Source: Mangifera indica
Taxonomy: Eukaryota; Streptophyta; Magnoliopsida; Sapindales; Anacardiaceae
Length of the DNA: 64,000 bases
Reading direction: 5' to 3'
NCBI RefSeq assembly: GCF_011075055.1
Contig: NC_058143.1
Location: 8,571,057 to 8,635,056, forward strand
Position 1 is the first letter of the stretch, and each line of letters starts with the position of its first letter. The translations under genes were made by a program, and so were the position numbers. Of this stretch, positions 47,345 through 59,577 are shown one piece after another. The notes under the pieces were generated by a model. The model made no database searches and had not been told where the DNA came from. It worked only from the letters and a program-made list of their open reading frames with translations.

Positions 47345-49950
47345 CTCTATTACAATGTAAAATATCCAAAAAACCCCCTATATTTATCCTAAATTACATT
47401 TAACCCCACATACTTGTCAAATATTACATTTAACCCTTATATTACGACATAAAAACTATACTTAACAAATAAAATGAAGTTTTAGGGTAAGATTGACATA
47501 AATACCTTTTTTTGATGAATAGTATTTTTCAAATCGAATTCAGAAATACGAACTTCCTTCGTCCGAACGAATCCCTACTAATTGATGTTAACAAAAAAAA
47601 TGAAAGTGAGAGTGAGTGTTTGAGTGATATGAGAAGTGTGTGGAAATAAAATGAGTGAGGAGGGTTTATATAGATGAGGGGAAGGGTATTTTTGACATTT
47701 TAGAAAAAGTAATAAAATATATAAATAAATATGAAAATGCCTTTATAATGTAAAATATCTAAAAACCCCCCATATTTATCCTAAATTAATTTAACCCCAC
47801 ATACTTGTCAAATATTACATTTAACCCCCATATTACGACATAAAAACTATGCTTAACAAATAAAATGAAGTTTTAGGATAAGATTGGCATAAATACCTTT
47901 TTTTGATAAATAGTGTTTTTTCGAGTCGAATTCGGAAATACGAATTTCCTTCGTCTGAAGGAATCCCTACTAATTGATGTTGAAAAAAAATGAAAATGAG
48001 AGTGAATATTTGAGTGATATGAGAAGTGTGTGGAAATAAAATGAGTGAGGAGGGTTTATATAGATGAGGGGAAGGGTATTTTTGACATTTTAGAAAAAGT
48101 AATAAAATATATAAATAAATATGAAAATGCCTTTATAATGTAAAATATCCAAAAACCCCCCATATTTATCCTAAATTACATTTAACCCTCAATACTTGTC
48201 AAATATTACATTTAATCACAATATTACGACATAAAAACTATACTTAACAAATAAAATGAAGTTTTAGGATAAGATTGACATAAATACCTTTTTTTGATGA
48301 ATATTATTTTTTCGAGTCGAATTTAGAAATACGAATTTCCTTCGTCCGAACGAATCCCTACTAATTGATGTTTAAAAAAAATGAAAATGAGAGTGAATAT
48401 TTGAGTGATATGAGAAGTGTGTGGAAATAAAATGAGTGAGGAGAGTTTATATAGATGAGGGGAAGGGTATTTTTGATATTTTAGAAAAAGTAATAAAATA
48501 TATAAATAAATATGAAAATGCCTTTATAATATAAAATATCCAAAAACCCCCCATATTTATCCTAAATTACATTGAACCCTCAATACTTGTCAAATATTAC
48601 ATTTAACCCCTATATTACGACATAAAAACTATACTTAACAAATAAAATGAAGTTTTAGGATAAGATTGACATAAATACCTTTTTTTGATAAATAGTGTTT
48701 TTTCGAGTCGAATTTGGAAATACGAATTTCCTTCGTCTGAACGAATCCCTACTAATTGATGTTGAAAAAAAATGAAAATGAGAGTAAATATTTGAGTGAT
48801 ATGAGAAGTGTGTGGAAATAAAATGAGTGAGGAGGGTTTATATAGATGAGGGGAAGGGTATTTTTGACATTTTAGAAAAAGTAATAAAATATATAAATAA
48901 ATATGAAAATGCCTTTATAATGTAAAATATCCAAAAACCCCCCATATTTATCCTAAATTACATTTAACCCTCAATACTTGTCAAATATTACATTTAATCC
49001 CAATATTACGACATAAAAACTATACTTAACAAATAAAATGAAGTTTTAGGATAAGATTGACATAAATACCTTTTTTTGATGAATAGTATTTTTTCGAGTC
49101 GAATTTAGAAATACGAATTTCCTTCGTCCAAACGAATCCCTACTAATTGATGTTTAAAAAAAATGAAAATGAGAGTGAATATTTGAGTGATATGAGAAGT
49201 GTGTGGAAATAAAATGAGTGAGGAGAGTTTATATAGATGAGGGGAAGGGTATTTTTGATATTTTAGAAAAAGTAATAAAATATATAAATAAATATGAAAA
49301 TGCCTTTATAATATAAAATATCCAAAAACCCTCCATATTTATCCTAAATTACATTGAACCCTCAATACTTGTCAAATATTACATTTAACCCCTATATTAC
49401 GACATAAAAACTATACTTAACAAATAAAATGAAGTTTTAGGATAAGATTGACATAAATACCTTTTTTTGATGAATAGTGTTTTTTCGAGTCGAATTTGAA
49501 AATACGAATTTCCTTCGTCTGAACGAATCCCTACTAATTGATGTTGAAAAAAAATGAAAATGAGAGTGAATATTTGAGTGATATGAGAAGTGTGTGGAAA
49601 TAAAATGAGTGAGGAGGGTTTATATAGATGAAGGGAAGGGTATTTTTGACATTTTAGAAAAAGTAATAAAATATATAAATAAATATGAAAATGCCTTTAT
49701 AATGTAAAATATCTAAAAACCCTCCATATTTATCCTAAATTACATGTAACCCTATAGTGAGTGAGGAGAGTTATATAAATGAAGGGAGGGGTAATTTTGT
49801 CATTTTAGAAAAAGTTTTAAATAAATAAATAAATATCAAAATCTTTTATAGTGTAAAATATCTAAAAACCTCCCATATTTATCTAAAATTTCATTAAAAC
49901 CCTTATAGTGAGTGGGAGAGTTATATATATATGAGAGAAAGGGTAATTTC
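47345..49950 (-). repeat. Six tandem 391-bp promoter-like repeats plus degenerate units
   Basis: 'gaagggtatt' recurs at 47681, 48071, 48462, 48853, 49244 and 49635 (390-391 bases apart); two shorter degenerate units follow to about 49950. Units at 48071, 48853 and 49635 share one set of variants (aggagggttt, gacatttt, ttcgtctga), and those at 48462 and 49244 share another (aggagagttt, gatatttt), so the array has an A-B-A-B-A order. On the minus strand each unit has TATATAAA, then a CA-rich leader, then 'aaaggtatttatg', a plausible splice donor. Each could be a promoter plus leader for the transposase. Confidence 0.9.
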
Positions 49951-50078
49951 GGTATTTAAAAAAAGTCATAGGCATTTTTTTTTTGAAACAGTGATTTTGG
50001 GCATTTTGGCTTGGAAATAGTACTCTTGGGCATTTTGGCTTAATGGGAGGGCATTTTGGCTACTTTTTAAAATTTCCC

Positions 50079-50087
50079 TTATTATTA
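50079..50087 (+). repeat. 9-bp target duplication of the 13-kb MULE, right (ttattatta)
   Basis: Matches 37022-37030. Confidence 0.85.
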
Positions 50088-50488
50088 TGGCATATTGTCT
50101 TGTCTACGATATCACCATGAATCTCAATATAATTAAGAAAGGCATTTATATTCATTCAAGTGTTGTTAGTACGAATTTGGTCAAACGTCTCTACGGCATC
50201 AAAAAATATATGGACCTGGACCAACCAAACCCCGCCTCACTCTCTGGGAAATTGCAAATAAAGTAAGTGTATGTGAATGTGATTCGTTAAGATTTCAAGT
50301 CTTTCCTTTTTCAAACAAGGCAAACCTGAGGGGCCGCAAATGAATTCTACAAAAATTGTGTGTTAAGACTATTACTGTACCTGGGAAATTAGTCGACTTT
50401 CGATTTTCTGTCTAAAATCTAATACTCTATCCTTCTCTCTCTGCAACTTTCCCACAGGAGCCTGTTGACCCAAATTTGCAACCTAAAC
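50088..50488 (+). promoter_or_regulatory. Promoter and 5' leader region of the heat-shock factor gene
   Basis: Only about 400 bases separate the MULE end from the ATG. The last 60 bases are CT-rich (ccttctctctctgcaac), typical of a plant leader. A nine-codon upstream ORF (ATG 50340 to TAA 50366) would lie in the leader if transcription starts upstream of it. No convincing TATA box is identified. Confidence 0.5.
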
Positions 50489-53400
50489 ATGAGTATGGAG
50501 GCAACTGCGTCGAGCGGAGGAGGACCGGCGCCGTTCCTTTTAAAGACGTACGATATGGTTGATGACTCATCCACAGACGAGATCGTCTCTTGGAGTTCCA
50601 ACAAGAACAGTTTCGTGGTCTGGAACCCTCCGGAGTTCGCTCGTCTTCTTCTTCCTACCTATTTCAAACACAACAATTTTTCTAGCTTCATTAGACAGCT
50701 TAATACTTACGTGAGTCTTCGATTTCATCTTTTATATTATTTTATTCTACTTTAATTCTAACGAAATCTTCAATTAGTATCGTAGCCATCTCTTTATTGT
50801 GCATATCAATTCAATTCAGTTTTTGATAGTGCAATTTTCATATATCCCTTTGTGCGATTGTGTTTATTCTCTGATTGTATAATTTCCTTTAATTTTATGT
50901 GATGCTGTAAGGAGACACCTGTTAAAAGATTATATTAATTGAATTTGCAATTGCAGTATCCAAAGACATATATGAAAATTTTGTTTGGATCTTCTTAGGT
51001 TGGGTGGTAGTGATTGTTGTGAGGGCAAGATGTTTATTAATGTATTTTTACTATTGTTATTATTAGTAGTAGTATTAGTAGATGTGAGTAATACTCAAAG
51101 TAGTACTCTTTTGGTGGAATACTAAATTTCATTTGTTGTCAATGATAAAAATTCGATGTTTTGAGCATCGACTTAATTTGTTATGGAAGAAAAACATGCA
51201 TAACAAGACCATTGCCTTTGGTGGGTATACTAAGTTTCCTTTGTCTTCAATGATAAAAAATTGGTGTTTTGAGTGCCCACATAATTTGTTATGAAAGAAA
51301 ACATTCATTATGAGAGCATTGCCTTTGGTGGGTATACTAAGTTTCCTTTGTCTTCAATGGTAAAAATTTGGTGTTTTGACTGCCCACCTTATTTGTCATG
51401 AAAGAAAAACATTCATTATCAGAGTCTTTGTCTTTCGATGATGCTTCAAGAAGTTTGGTTTTCAAAATGTGTTGAGAATAAGATAGTTTGCTTTTGGTGA
51501 AATATTTTGACAGGTAGGTTTTGATGGTCAACTATGTTGGTTCATTGTTACTTATCAAAAGATTCTTATCAAATATGGGACCTGTATTATATTTAACCTG
51601 GCATATAAATTGCAATTTTGAGTTAGTTGCTTCCTTTTATTTTTCTTTGTTATCACTTGTGTGATTGTTTGGAATTTTTGAAGCACAGTTGTGGGATATC
51701 GGGGATGTATCAAAAGCTGAGTAATCTGATCTGCTCTTTGCTTGGGTTAAAATCACTTTAAAATGAGTGAATAGTTGAGCTTATGGTTGAGTTTTACAAT
51801 GAAAATCATGATGTTAAGTGGAAATGCTTGGTTGCTGCATGTTTGGACTAAAAGAGTAGGAATTGAGAAACCACAAATTGTTAATTGAGGAAATTATATT
51901 GAAACCACCAAGCAATCACTTAAGAGAGTGGAAGCTATTTTTGCTAGTTTAGGATTATTCTTATTTATAATTGTAGGTGGATAGATGACAGTTTGTCACA
52001 TGCTTTAGATAAAAGATGAATGTTGAAATATCTTCATTGCCTTTACTAAAGTATTGAAGCAACCACATGATAGTTTTTTTCCCCCTAGAAATGTGGGGAG
52101 ATTACTGACCTTCTTTGACCATATGGGGCTTTTAGCATACTACATATACTCATTGTGGTTCTAGATGCGATAGCACCGCCACTTTGTGTGAATAGGTTTT
52201 GGTTCCGTATATTTTCCAAAAGAGTTAGTCATAGATAGTCTTCTTATACCATCTATGTGCTGTGACTGTGTAGTTTATGTGCAGTTTAAATATTTTTATG
52301 TCTGTTTGTGTGCAATTTAATGTTCATATATTTTTTCTGCAGTCTAATGTTGTTTATACCAACCTTGTATTTGTAGATATATAAATATTTTTGTAGTCTG
52401 CTTGGTGGATACTCATGCATGCAAGAGTCAAGACACACTTCTAACTTCTATGCTTGAAATAACATTAGAAGCTTCTCCTATTGCTATCTATGATATTTAA
52501 ACTTAAGAAGTTGCTTCAAACTCCATGTTTGTGTAACACCTTAATTGACTTGCATTTTGTGCATCCTAAAAGCTATATAAAATGTACAAGAATATATTCT
52601 TTCAGTTGATGAACTTGTGCATTTCTGTGATCCTAATTACTATACTGAGTTTACTTTTTAAATGTTTGTGATAAAGGAAGACCTGTATTCTTTAAATCTA
52701 TGAATATCAAATACTTATGTTTTTTCAGTTCCCATATGGATGTATTGTGCTTCCTTAAGAAAATTTTATGTTATTTTATTATTTTGTTTATATATAAAGA
52801 ACAGTTCACCCACTATTATCACAAGCATGCATGAGCTTCCAAATCTCCATTTTTGGCCTTCATGAATTTTCTAGTGTTACTTAACATTGCTCATATGGAT
52901 GTGATGGATTCAGGGATTCCGAAAAATTGATCCGGAGAAATGGGAATTTTCAAATGAAGATTTTGTCAAAGATCAAAAGCATCTTCTTAAAAATATTCAC
53001 CGTAGGAAACCTATTCACAGCCATAGTCACCCACAAGGGTCTTCAATGGATCCTGAGAGAACAGCATTTGAGGAAGAAATTGAGAAGTTATCATGTGAGA
53101 AAGCTGCACTGGAGTCAAATATTTTAAGGGTCAAACAACAGCAGTCATCAGCAAAGCTTCAGTTAGAAGACATGACACACAGAGTGGATACTATGCAGCA
53201 GAGACAGGATAGTATATGGTCCTTCTTGGAGAAAGCTATTCAGAACCCTTCTTTTGTTGAACATCTTGCTCGTAAGATTGAGTCTATGGATATCTCAGCA
53301 TATAAGAAGAAAAGACGAGTGCCGCAAATTGATTACTCAAAGACTGTTGAAAGTAGTCTGTTGGACAACAATAGTAGTTCTCGACCTGAGTTTGCTAATA

Positions 53401-54146
53401 TTTTCCACCAAGATTTCTCAAGCAAGCTGAGACTAGAATTATCTCCGGCTGTTTCAGATATTAACTTGATTTCACATAGCACACAGAGTTCCAATGAAGA
53501 TGGGGGAAGTCCGCAGAGGAAAATATCTGAAGGGGACACTAAAGAGGCACAGACAAGATTAGAAGGCAATTTATTTGTGCCTGAAACATTTGAACTTTCT
53601 GATACTGGGACATCTTTTACGTTTAAAAAGGATTCATTCTTCCCAAGAAAAGCATCAGCAAATGACAGCCAGAGGGTTCATTCCATGCAGCAGAGATTGA
53701 CTTCAAGTGAAGATGTGGATGGCCATCTTTCCTGCCACTTAAACTTAACCTTGGCATCTTCTCCTTTGCAAGTTAACAAAGGCTTTTATTCATCAACAGT
53801 ATCCCAACCTAATCAAGATATTGGAAGAGCAGCAGAGTCAAGGTATAATTCCAATGAAAAAGAATCTGATACTAGATCTTTTCCGAAGAACAAGAATCTG
53901 GGTAATGAGGATGTGACACTATCTTATTCGCAAGAGGCTGCAAATAATAATCCTGGGCCTGTGACTGGCCCAGCTCGAATAAATGATGTATTCTGGGAAC
54001 AATTCCTTACTGAAAGACCTGGTTCTTCAGATAATGAAGAGGCAAGTTCTTGTTATAGGGCAAATCCACACGAAGAGCAAGAAGATAGAAGGCCGGGCCA
54101 AGGAATATCCAGAAATACTAAGAATATAGAACAGCTTACTCTTTGA
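50489..54146 (+). CDS. HSFA5: Class A heat-shock transcription factor, HSFA5 type (two exons)
   Basis: Exon 1 is 50489-50710 and exon 2 is 52914-54146, giving 484 residues. The intron (gtgagt...cag, phase 0) lies inside the DNA-binding domain after QLNTY, the conserved HSF position. The domain spans about 13-106 ([14 protein letters not shown] to [10 protein letters not shown]). A heptad oligomerisation region follows at about 120-185, a nuclear localisation signal KKKRR at 205-209, the AHA activation motif [13 protein letters not shown] at 432-444, and a C-terminal NES-like IEQLTL. The ending [10 protein letters not shown]...[10 protein letters not shown] is characteristic of HSFA5 rather than HSFA4. 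Such factors bind heat-shock elements as trimers; HSFA5 is reported to restrain HSFA4. I chose ATG 50489; the second Met (residue 3) is also possible. No lesions are seen. Confidence 0.93.
51100..51425 (+). repeat. Three 107-bp tandem repeats inside the HSF intron
   Basis: 'gtgg.tactaa.tttc.tttg' recurs at 51114, 51221 and 51328. The units share 'tcaatg.taaaaat' and 'atttgttatg.aagaaaa'. The third is the most divergent toward its end. No gene. The rest of the 2.2-kb intron is ordinary T-rich intron sequence. Confidence 0.85.
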
Positions 54147-55100
54147 GCACCGAAGTCAATAAACCCTGTGGAAGTTTGCAAAAGGTTATTCTAGTTATTT
54201 TCACCAATTTTTGGCAAGACATATGATTAATCTGACATAGAACATCTGTTTTCTAAAAGAGCTTATCAAATGCATATGGTTTCTTGTGGATGCAGGAATG
54301 TTTACAGTTTCCTATGTGCCATGGTTCTGAAGATTGCAATGATTGCGTGGCCTTAATTAATTCTGTGATTGTCTTCAGATCCAGCTGTTGGTCTTCCTGA
54401 TGTACATATTTCTTGTATTAGAAATTCTAATTGAGTTTCTGACTTGAAGTCCATATTAAGATGTCAAACCATTCTTCCTGAATAATTCTTCTATATATGC
54501 TACACTGTTTCTGTTACCATGTCAGCATGTTGATCTTGATTGTTTGTTTATAGATTATTCAGTTTTGCTTTGATGTAGCATATTTTGGTTCATGGTTTTA
54601 TGTTATAACGCCTTTACTGCAATAACTTTTTTTTTTTTTGGGTAGTAGATCCAAATTGCAAAGGGTAGAGCTATTTTATTGGTGTCTGAAAACTTAAAAA
54701 GAAATTATTGAACGACATATCTAAAACTGGATCTAAAGAAAATGAGATGTATTTTAGCAAGAACCAACATAAACTCAGTGAAATATTGATCAAGAAACAG
54801 GATTTTCTAGAACTAGAGAGAGAAAACAACTTCCAGAACAGAAAACTACTATGAATAATACCTCAAGATTGCATTAACCTCAAACAGTGGATACAACAGT
54901 TGTTTTAAACCTCCGTTGCGGTATAGCCTGACAATCCAAGTGAACAAAACTCTTCACCGTTCGATTCGACACAAGAAAACACAAACAATAGCTGTTACAA
55001 CCAGCCGATTTATCAAGTACAAAGATACAGAAAATGATGGAGGAATCAAAACAAAGCAACAACAAATGAAGGAAACGAAAAGTTGTCTCCCTTTCTATAT
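54147..55100 (+). other. 3' UTR and downstream flank of the HSF gene
   Basis: T-rich sequence follows the TGA at 54144-54146. The transcript probably ends within the first few hundred bases. No ORF of note. Confidence 0.5.
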
Positions 55101-55109
55101 TTGTTTTAG

Positions 55110-56006
55110 GCGAAGAGACTTGTCCCACTCAAGGTATAGTGAAATCCATTTCCCACCCAACCATCAACTTTCAAAAACCCCAACACCCACCCATAGTTTG
55201 AAAAACTAACATCTACCATTTAAAATTAAGGTAAAATTAAGGGCAAAATCATCATTTAATAATAATATTTAACATTTATATCATTTTACCCCATTAATTT
55301 GAAAAATTAACAATTTTGTCCAAAATTAAGTTTTGAAAAGTGACATTTTCCCCCCTACCTAGGGTTTCCAATTTCACCGATGAAATTTCGGCTAATGATG
55401 GCTGATTTCTCTCTCTCTTGGTGTCGTCACTCCCTCTAGTGTTCAATATTAGACTGACGATGTCTGGATTCGATAGAATCTAGACAAAATCCAGACGAAG
55501 AGTCGAAACTCTTCATCTGGACGATGATGACGGTCTAGAAGAGACCGATTTCCTCATTTGGATAGTCGTTGTTGTCCAAATAAAGTTGACTTCGTCTAGA
55601 CAACAAAGATTCAAACAAAGAGTTTCGACTTTTTATCTAGATTTTGTCAAATCTAGATATCGTCGGTCCAATATTGAACATCAGAGGGAGTGACGACACT
55701 GGGAGGGAGAGAGATTGGCCATTGTTGGCCGAAAATTTGTCGGTGAAATTGGAAACCCTAGGTAGGGGGGAAAATATCACTTTTCAAAATTTAATTTTGG
55801 GTAAAACTGTTAGTTTTTTAAATTAAGGGGGTAAAAGTATAAATGTTAAATATTATTGTTAAATGATAATTTTGTCCTTAATTTTATCTTAATTTTGGAG
55901 GGTAGGTGTTAGTTTTTCAAACCATGGGCGGGTGTTTAGGTTTTTGAAAGTTGATGGGTGAGAATGGTGTGCACTATACCTTGGGTGGGAATAAGTCTTT
56001 TGGCCC
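55110..56006. mobile_element. Foldback (long inverted-repeat) element, MULE-like
   Basis: The left arm (55110 to about 55530) and right arm (about 55570-56006) are inverted repeats over nearly their whole length. Examples are 'cccaccca.ggtatagtg', 'tttgaaaaactaac', and 'ccctacctagggtttccaatttcaccg' against its reverse complement. The right terminus read in reverse is gggccaaaagactt. Flanks ttgttttag (55101-55109) and ttgttttat (56007-56015) form a 9-bp duplication with one mismatch. It encodes nothing; RNA across it would fold into a hairpin with arms of about 400 bases. Confidence 0.75.
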
Positions 56007-56015
56007 TTGTTTTAT

Positions 56016-56689
56016 TATCCGTCACACTATTGAAGAAAACCAATACTGCACTGTTTCTAACATCCTCCCTGTTTGTTATGAAAAAGCTGAGAATTTAAAC
56101 AGTCCTCTGATCATTTGCTATGGTAATGACCTCTAACCACTTTGGTGGATTTTCTTGAGTCTGTCCTATTTTCATCAAGGAAAAAAAAAAAAAAAACATA
56201 TATCAGCATATACAGATAACCCCTCCCTTAATTCCATTTGTTTTTTGTACTTCTACTTTATTTACCAGATAATCACCATTAAACAAAAACTCATCAATCA
56301 TAGTGACAACCATCTATGATTTCAAAAACATTTCTTCAACCAATAATAAATTTCTTTAAAAACACAAACAGTCCTGCCTCCATTTCTTCAACAATTTTAA
56401 CTACGCAAGCCAACATTTATCACCCATACAACTCATTATTAAAAACACTACACAATAACCCCATCAAATCAACCATGACACTTTTCAGCCATCACAGCTA
56501 CTGTACTATATTTCACAGAGAGATGCTACACAACTCCTCAACATGCCATATGACTACAATAACTACACGAACACTATCATGACCAGTAGCAAGCAAAATC
56601 ACAACAAATTCTCCTCAATCCTCCTGATTTTCATTTTCGACTTTATTCAATTCACTTGACAATTCTTCAGGATAAATTGCTATATTCAA
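56016..56689. other. Probable 3' end of the decayed copia element
   Basis: AT-rich; may hold the remnant LTR of the minus-strand copia pol that follows, but I could not define its ends. Confidence 0.3.
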
Positions 56690-58180
56690 CCTTTGTCTAA
56701 AACCTTCAAACTTTGATACTGACTAAGTTTAGTAAAAATATTTGCTCTTTGATGTTTAGTAAGAACATGTTGAATTGACAGTGTTTTAGCTTGTACCTGC
56801 TTTCTAATAAAATGCATATATGCTTGTTTCTTTTATGGAACAAAGAATTTGAGTCTATCTTTAACTCACCACATAGACTATTCAACCAAGCAATTTTGGT
56901 AGCAGTTTAAATCAGAGCTCTGTATTCAGATTCAGTGGAAGATAATGCAACCACCTTCTGTTTTCTAGAACTCCATTATATCATATTTTTACTAATATAC
57001 ACACAATACCCACTAGTGGATCTCTTGTCCCCTATATAACCAACCCAATCAGCATTAGAGAAAGCCTCTACTTTGTAACAAGATTCTAGTTTAAACATTA
57101 AACCATAATTTAGTGTTCCTTTTATATATTTCAACACCCTCTTGCACGCGCTGCCACTGTAATTGAGTAAGGGCTTTTAGAAATTGACTAAGTTTGTTCA
57201 CCACAAAAGACATATTTGGTCTAGTCATTGTAAGATACTATAAAACCCTTAATCTACTTTTGTGTTTTAGTAGGATCATCAAATGAAGGATTGTCCTCTA
57301 CAAACAATGTGGTGCCTACTGCCATAACAGTGGTATTGGAATGAGCTTCACTCATTTTAGTATTCATTAACAAATTTAAGGCATATTTTGTTTGACACAA
57401 AAACATCCCCGAACCAGATTTGTAAACTATAAAGCCCTAAAAATAGTTCAATTCCCCTAGTTTCTTTAAAACAAATTCATTATTTAACTCAACCACTAAT
57501 TACTCTATATAATTAGAATTTGTTCTAGTGAGAAGTTTGTCATCAACATAAATGAGAACATACGCAATATACAACTCATTTTCCAATATAAACAAGCTAG
57601 AATTAGCCTGAGAATTCATGAATTTTTTATCTATTAAAGCAATCCTCAATTTATCATACCAAGCTCTTGGAGTTTATTTTAACCTTTTTTTTTCTTTAAC
57701 CAATTTTACACATGATTAGGAGTTGTTTCATCTATAAATCCGTGGGGTTAAGTCATGTATACATCTTCTTTAGGTTCACCATTCAAAAAGCATTATTTAT
57801 AGGCCAATGTTTTGTTATTGCTAAAGATATAATAACTATGATGGTAATGGGTTTGACCAATAGGTTTAAAGTTTCCAAATGATTAATCACAGGTGTTTGT
57901 TGAAATCCTTTTACTACCAACTTAGCTTTGAGTTTTTTAAGAGTGCAATCAACATTCAACTTAACTTTATACACCCATTTATCGCCTACTACATTCATAC
58001 TAGGGTTATAGGGAACTAGCATTCAATTTTTATTTTTCAACAAGGCATTAAACTCTTCTTTCATCGTTTGATGCCAAGAAGGATCACCTAAGGCTTCACT
58101 TACTGATTTAGGTTTTTTCAAGTTTAACCCTAAAGTTGAGCTAACAAATACTCTAAGGGCAAGAAGTGAATTGTTTTAGA
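56690..58180 (-). pseudogene. Decayed Ty1/copia pol (RT and RNase H)
   Basis: Minus-strand remnants in order: a pre-RT block (ALGDPSWHQTMKEEFNALL, near 58110-58040), RT start (VVGDKWVYKVKLN, in the ORF 58022-57783), the catalytic YVDD (LIYVDDKLL, near 57550), RNase H (NADWVGYIGDKRSTSGYC near 57050; VVALSSTESEYRAL near 56930) and the C-terminal end (HVLTKHQRANIFTKL, near 56740). Frameshifts and stops interrupt all of it. The family differs from the Sirevirus at 12258. No intact LTRs were found. Confidence 0.8.
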
Positions 58181-58300
58181 TCTTGTGACCATTGGATGCA
58201 TAAAACATACTAAAGCAGTTATAAATTTTCCCCAAATATAGGCATAATTGTTGAAAGACCCTAAATGACTAATAGTTTTTTTTTTTTTTTTGGTGGGGGG
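58181..58300. repeat. Homopolymer junction (T16 then G-rich run)
   Basis: A run of T followed by a G-rich tract (about 58273-58318) lies at the border between the copia remnant and the minus-strand LTR. On the minus strand the C-rich part matches the 'caccccccct' end of Sirevirus-type LTRs. Confidence 0.5.
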
Positions 58301-59575
58301 GGGGTGGGGAGGTGGGGACTCTTGACCAAATAAACATTTTAAAGCAAATTTCTAAACAATCACACTCAAACAAATAAATTCAATTAGATGTTCAAACAAT
58401 TAAGCACAAACAATATTCAATAATCTATCAAAGCATATATAAGCATAAACTTTACTTAGCAACTTATGACAAACAAAATACAAAGACAAAACAAAAAGAG
58501 AGTAAGGAAAGGAAGTGCTTAGTAGTTTATAGTAGTTCAAAGTTTTCACTTCCAAGTCTCCTATATCCACTTCTTCAAGCAATCAATTTGAAATTCCACT
58601 AGTAAAAAATCCCTTCTTTATAATAGTTCTTCAGGATTTCACCCATGTTCACTAGTTCTCCAAAATAACGCTTACTATAATAGTTAGTCTAGGATTTCAT
58701 TTAAGATTGTTTGAATACAAAAAAAAATAAATGTGAATGCCTCTACAAGGCTGATACAAGAAAGTAAGCACAAGAATTTCTCTTAAATGATTGAGTTGTA
58801 AGCTTAGGAGAGAAATTAGAGAAGAAAATGAGTATATGATTTCTACATATGCAATCTCTAGCCTATTCCCAATCAAAAAGTGTTTATTTTATAGTCTTAG
58901 ATTATTGAAATAGCTCATATGACCATTGGGTAGGAGAATAGATACGTCAGACGTCAAAACCAACAATTTCTGCAAAAAATCTATGAGACATACAGGCATG
59001 ACGTGTGTTCTTCAATTTTACACTTTTCGCACTTGACCAATCTCTAATCAAAGCTCCCAACAGTCAAATTTTTGACTACGCCATTTGAGGGACAAACGTC
59101 CCTATTCTTGAGAGGGAGGTCTTACATTGCACCTTTAAAATTCCAGAAATTTTTGACATGAAAGGATGGGAAAGGGACAGACAAAATGATGAGTGCCCTT
59201 GATGCATGGGAGTGTGTTGTAAGGCACACAGGTGTGTAGTGTGTTTGACCATGTTGACTTTCACCAAAAGTTGCATGGGTAGGATAAGCGACTATTTTTC
59301 CTCATGTGTTAGCTTGATACACGAGCGTGTGCTTTAAGGCACACAAACATATATGTTGACTTTTGACTAAAGTTGCACGAGAAGGATACATGACCATTTT
59401 TCTCATCTGTTAGCTCAATATACAGGCGTGTAGTCATGATGCATAGGCATTTATGTCTTGTTCTTGTATTTTTCAATTTGTGTTCATTTGGTAATGCTTT
59501 TCACACATTTCTTAAACAATGTTAGATATTCAAACTTGTTTTTTAAACATTATCAAAACACCTAGAGGTTTAATA
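58300..59575 (-). repeat. 3' LTR of the minus-strand Sirevirus-like element
   Basis: Its start is set by the adjoining purine tract (AGTGGGAGAT on the minus strand, parallel to AGGGGGAGAT before the 3' LTR at 21532). Its end is set by the C-rich run near 58300. Borders are approximate because the terminal TG has changed. The segment includes 'acacgggcgtgtg'-like motifs around 59200-59430. Confidence 0.55.
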
Positions 59576-59577
59576 AT

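Larger units (their letters stand above)
37031..50078. mobile_element. 13-kb Ulp1-type MULE (KAONASHI/CUMULE-like)
   Basis: The ends are inverted (gggaaattttaaaaa.ta on both sides) and are flanked by exact 9-bp duplications. A plus-strand DUF1985 + Ulp1-protease gene converges on a minus-strand MURA transposase. Each has a multiplied promoter: a 569-bp duplication on the left, and six 391-bp units on the right. A 119-bp repeat family lies behind each promoter, in opposite orientations on the two sides. MULEs carrying a Ulp1-like protease are an established plant class (KI-MULEs). The exact family and the role of the protease in transposition are not known to me. 13,048 bp is long for a DNA transposon. 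Confidence 0.9.
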
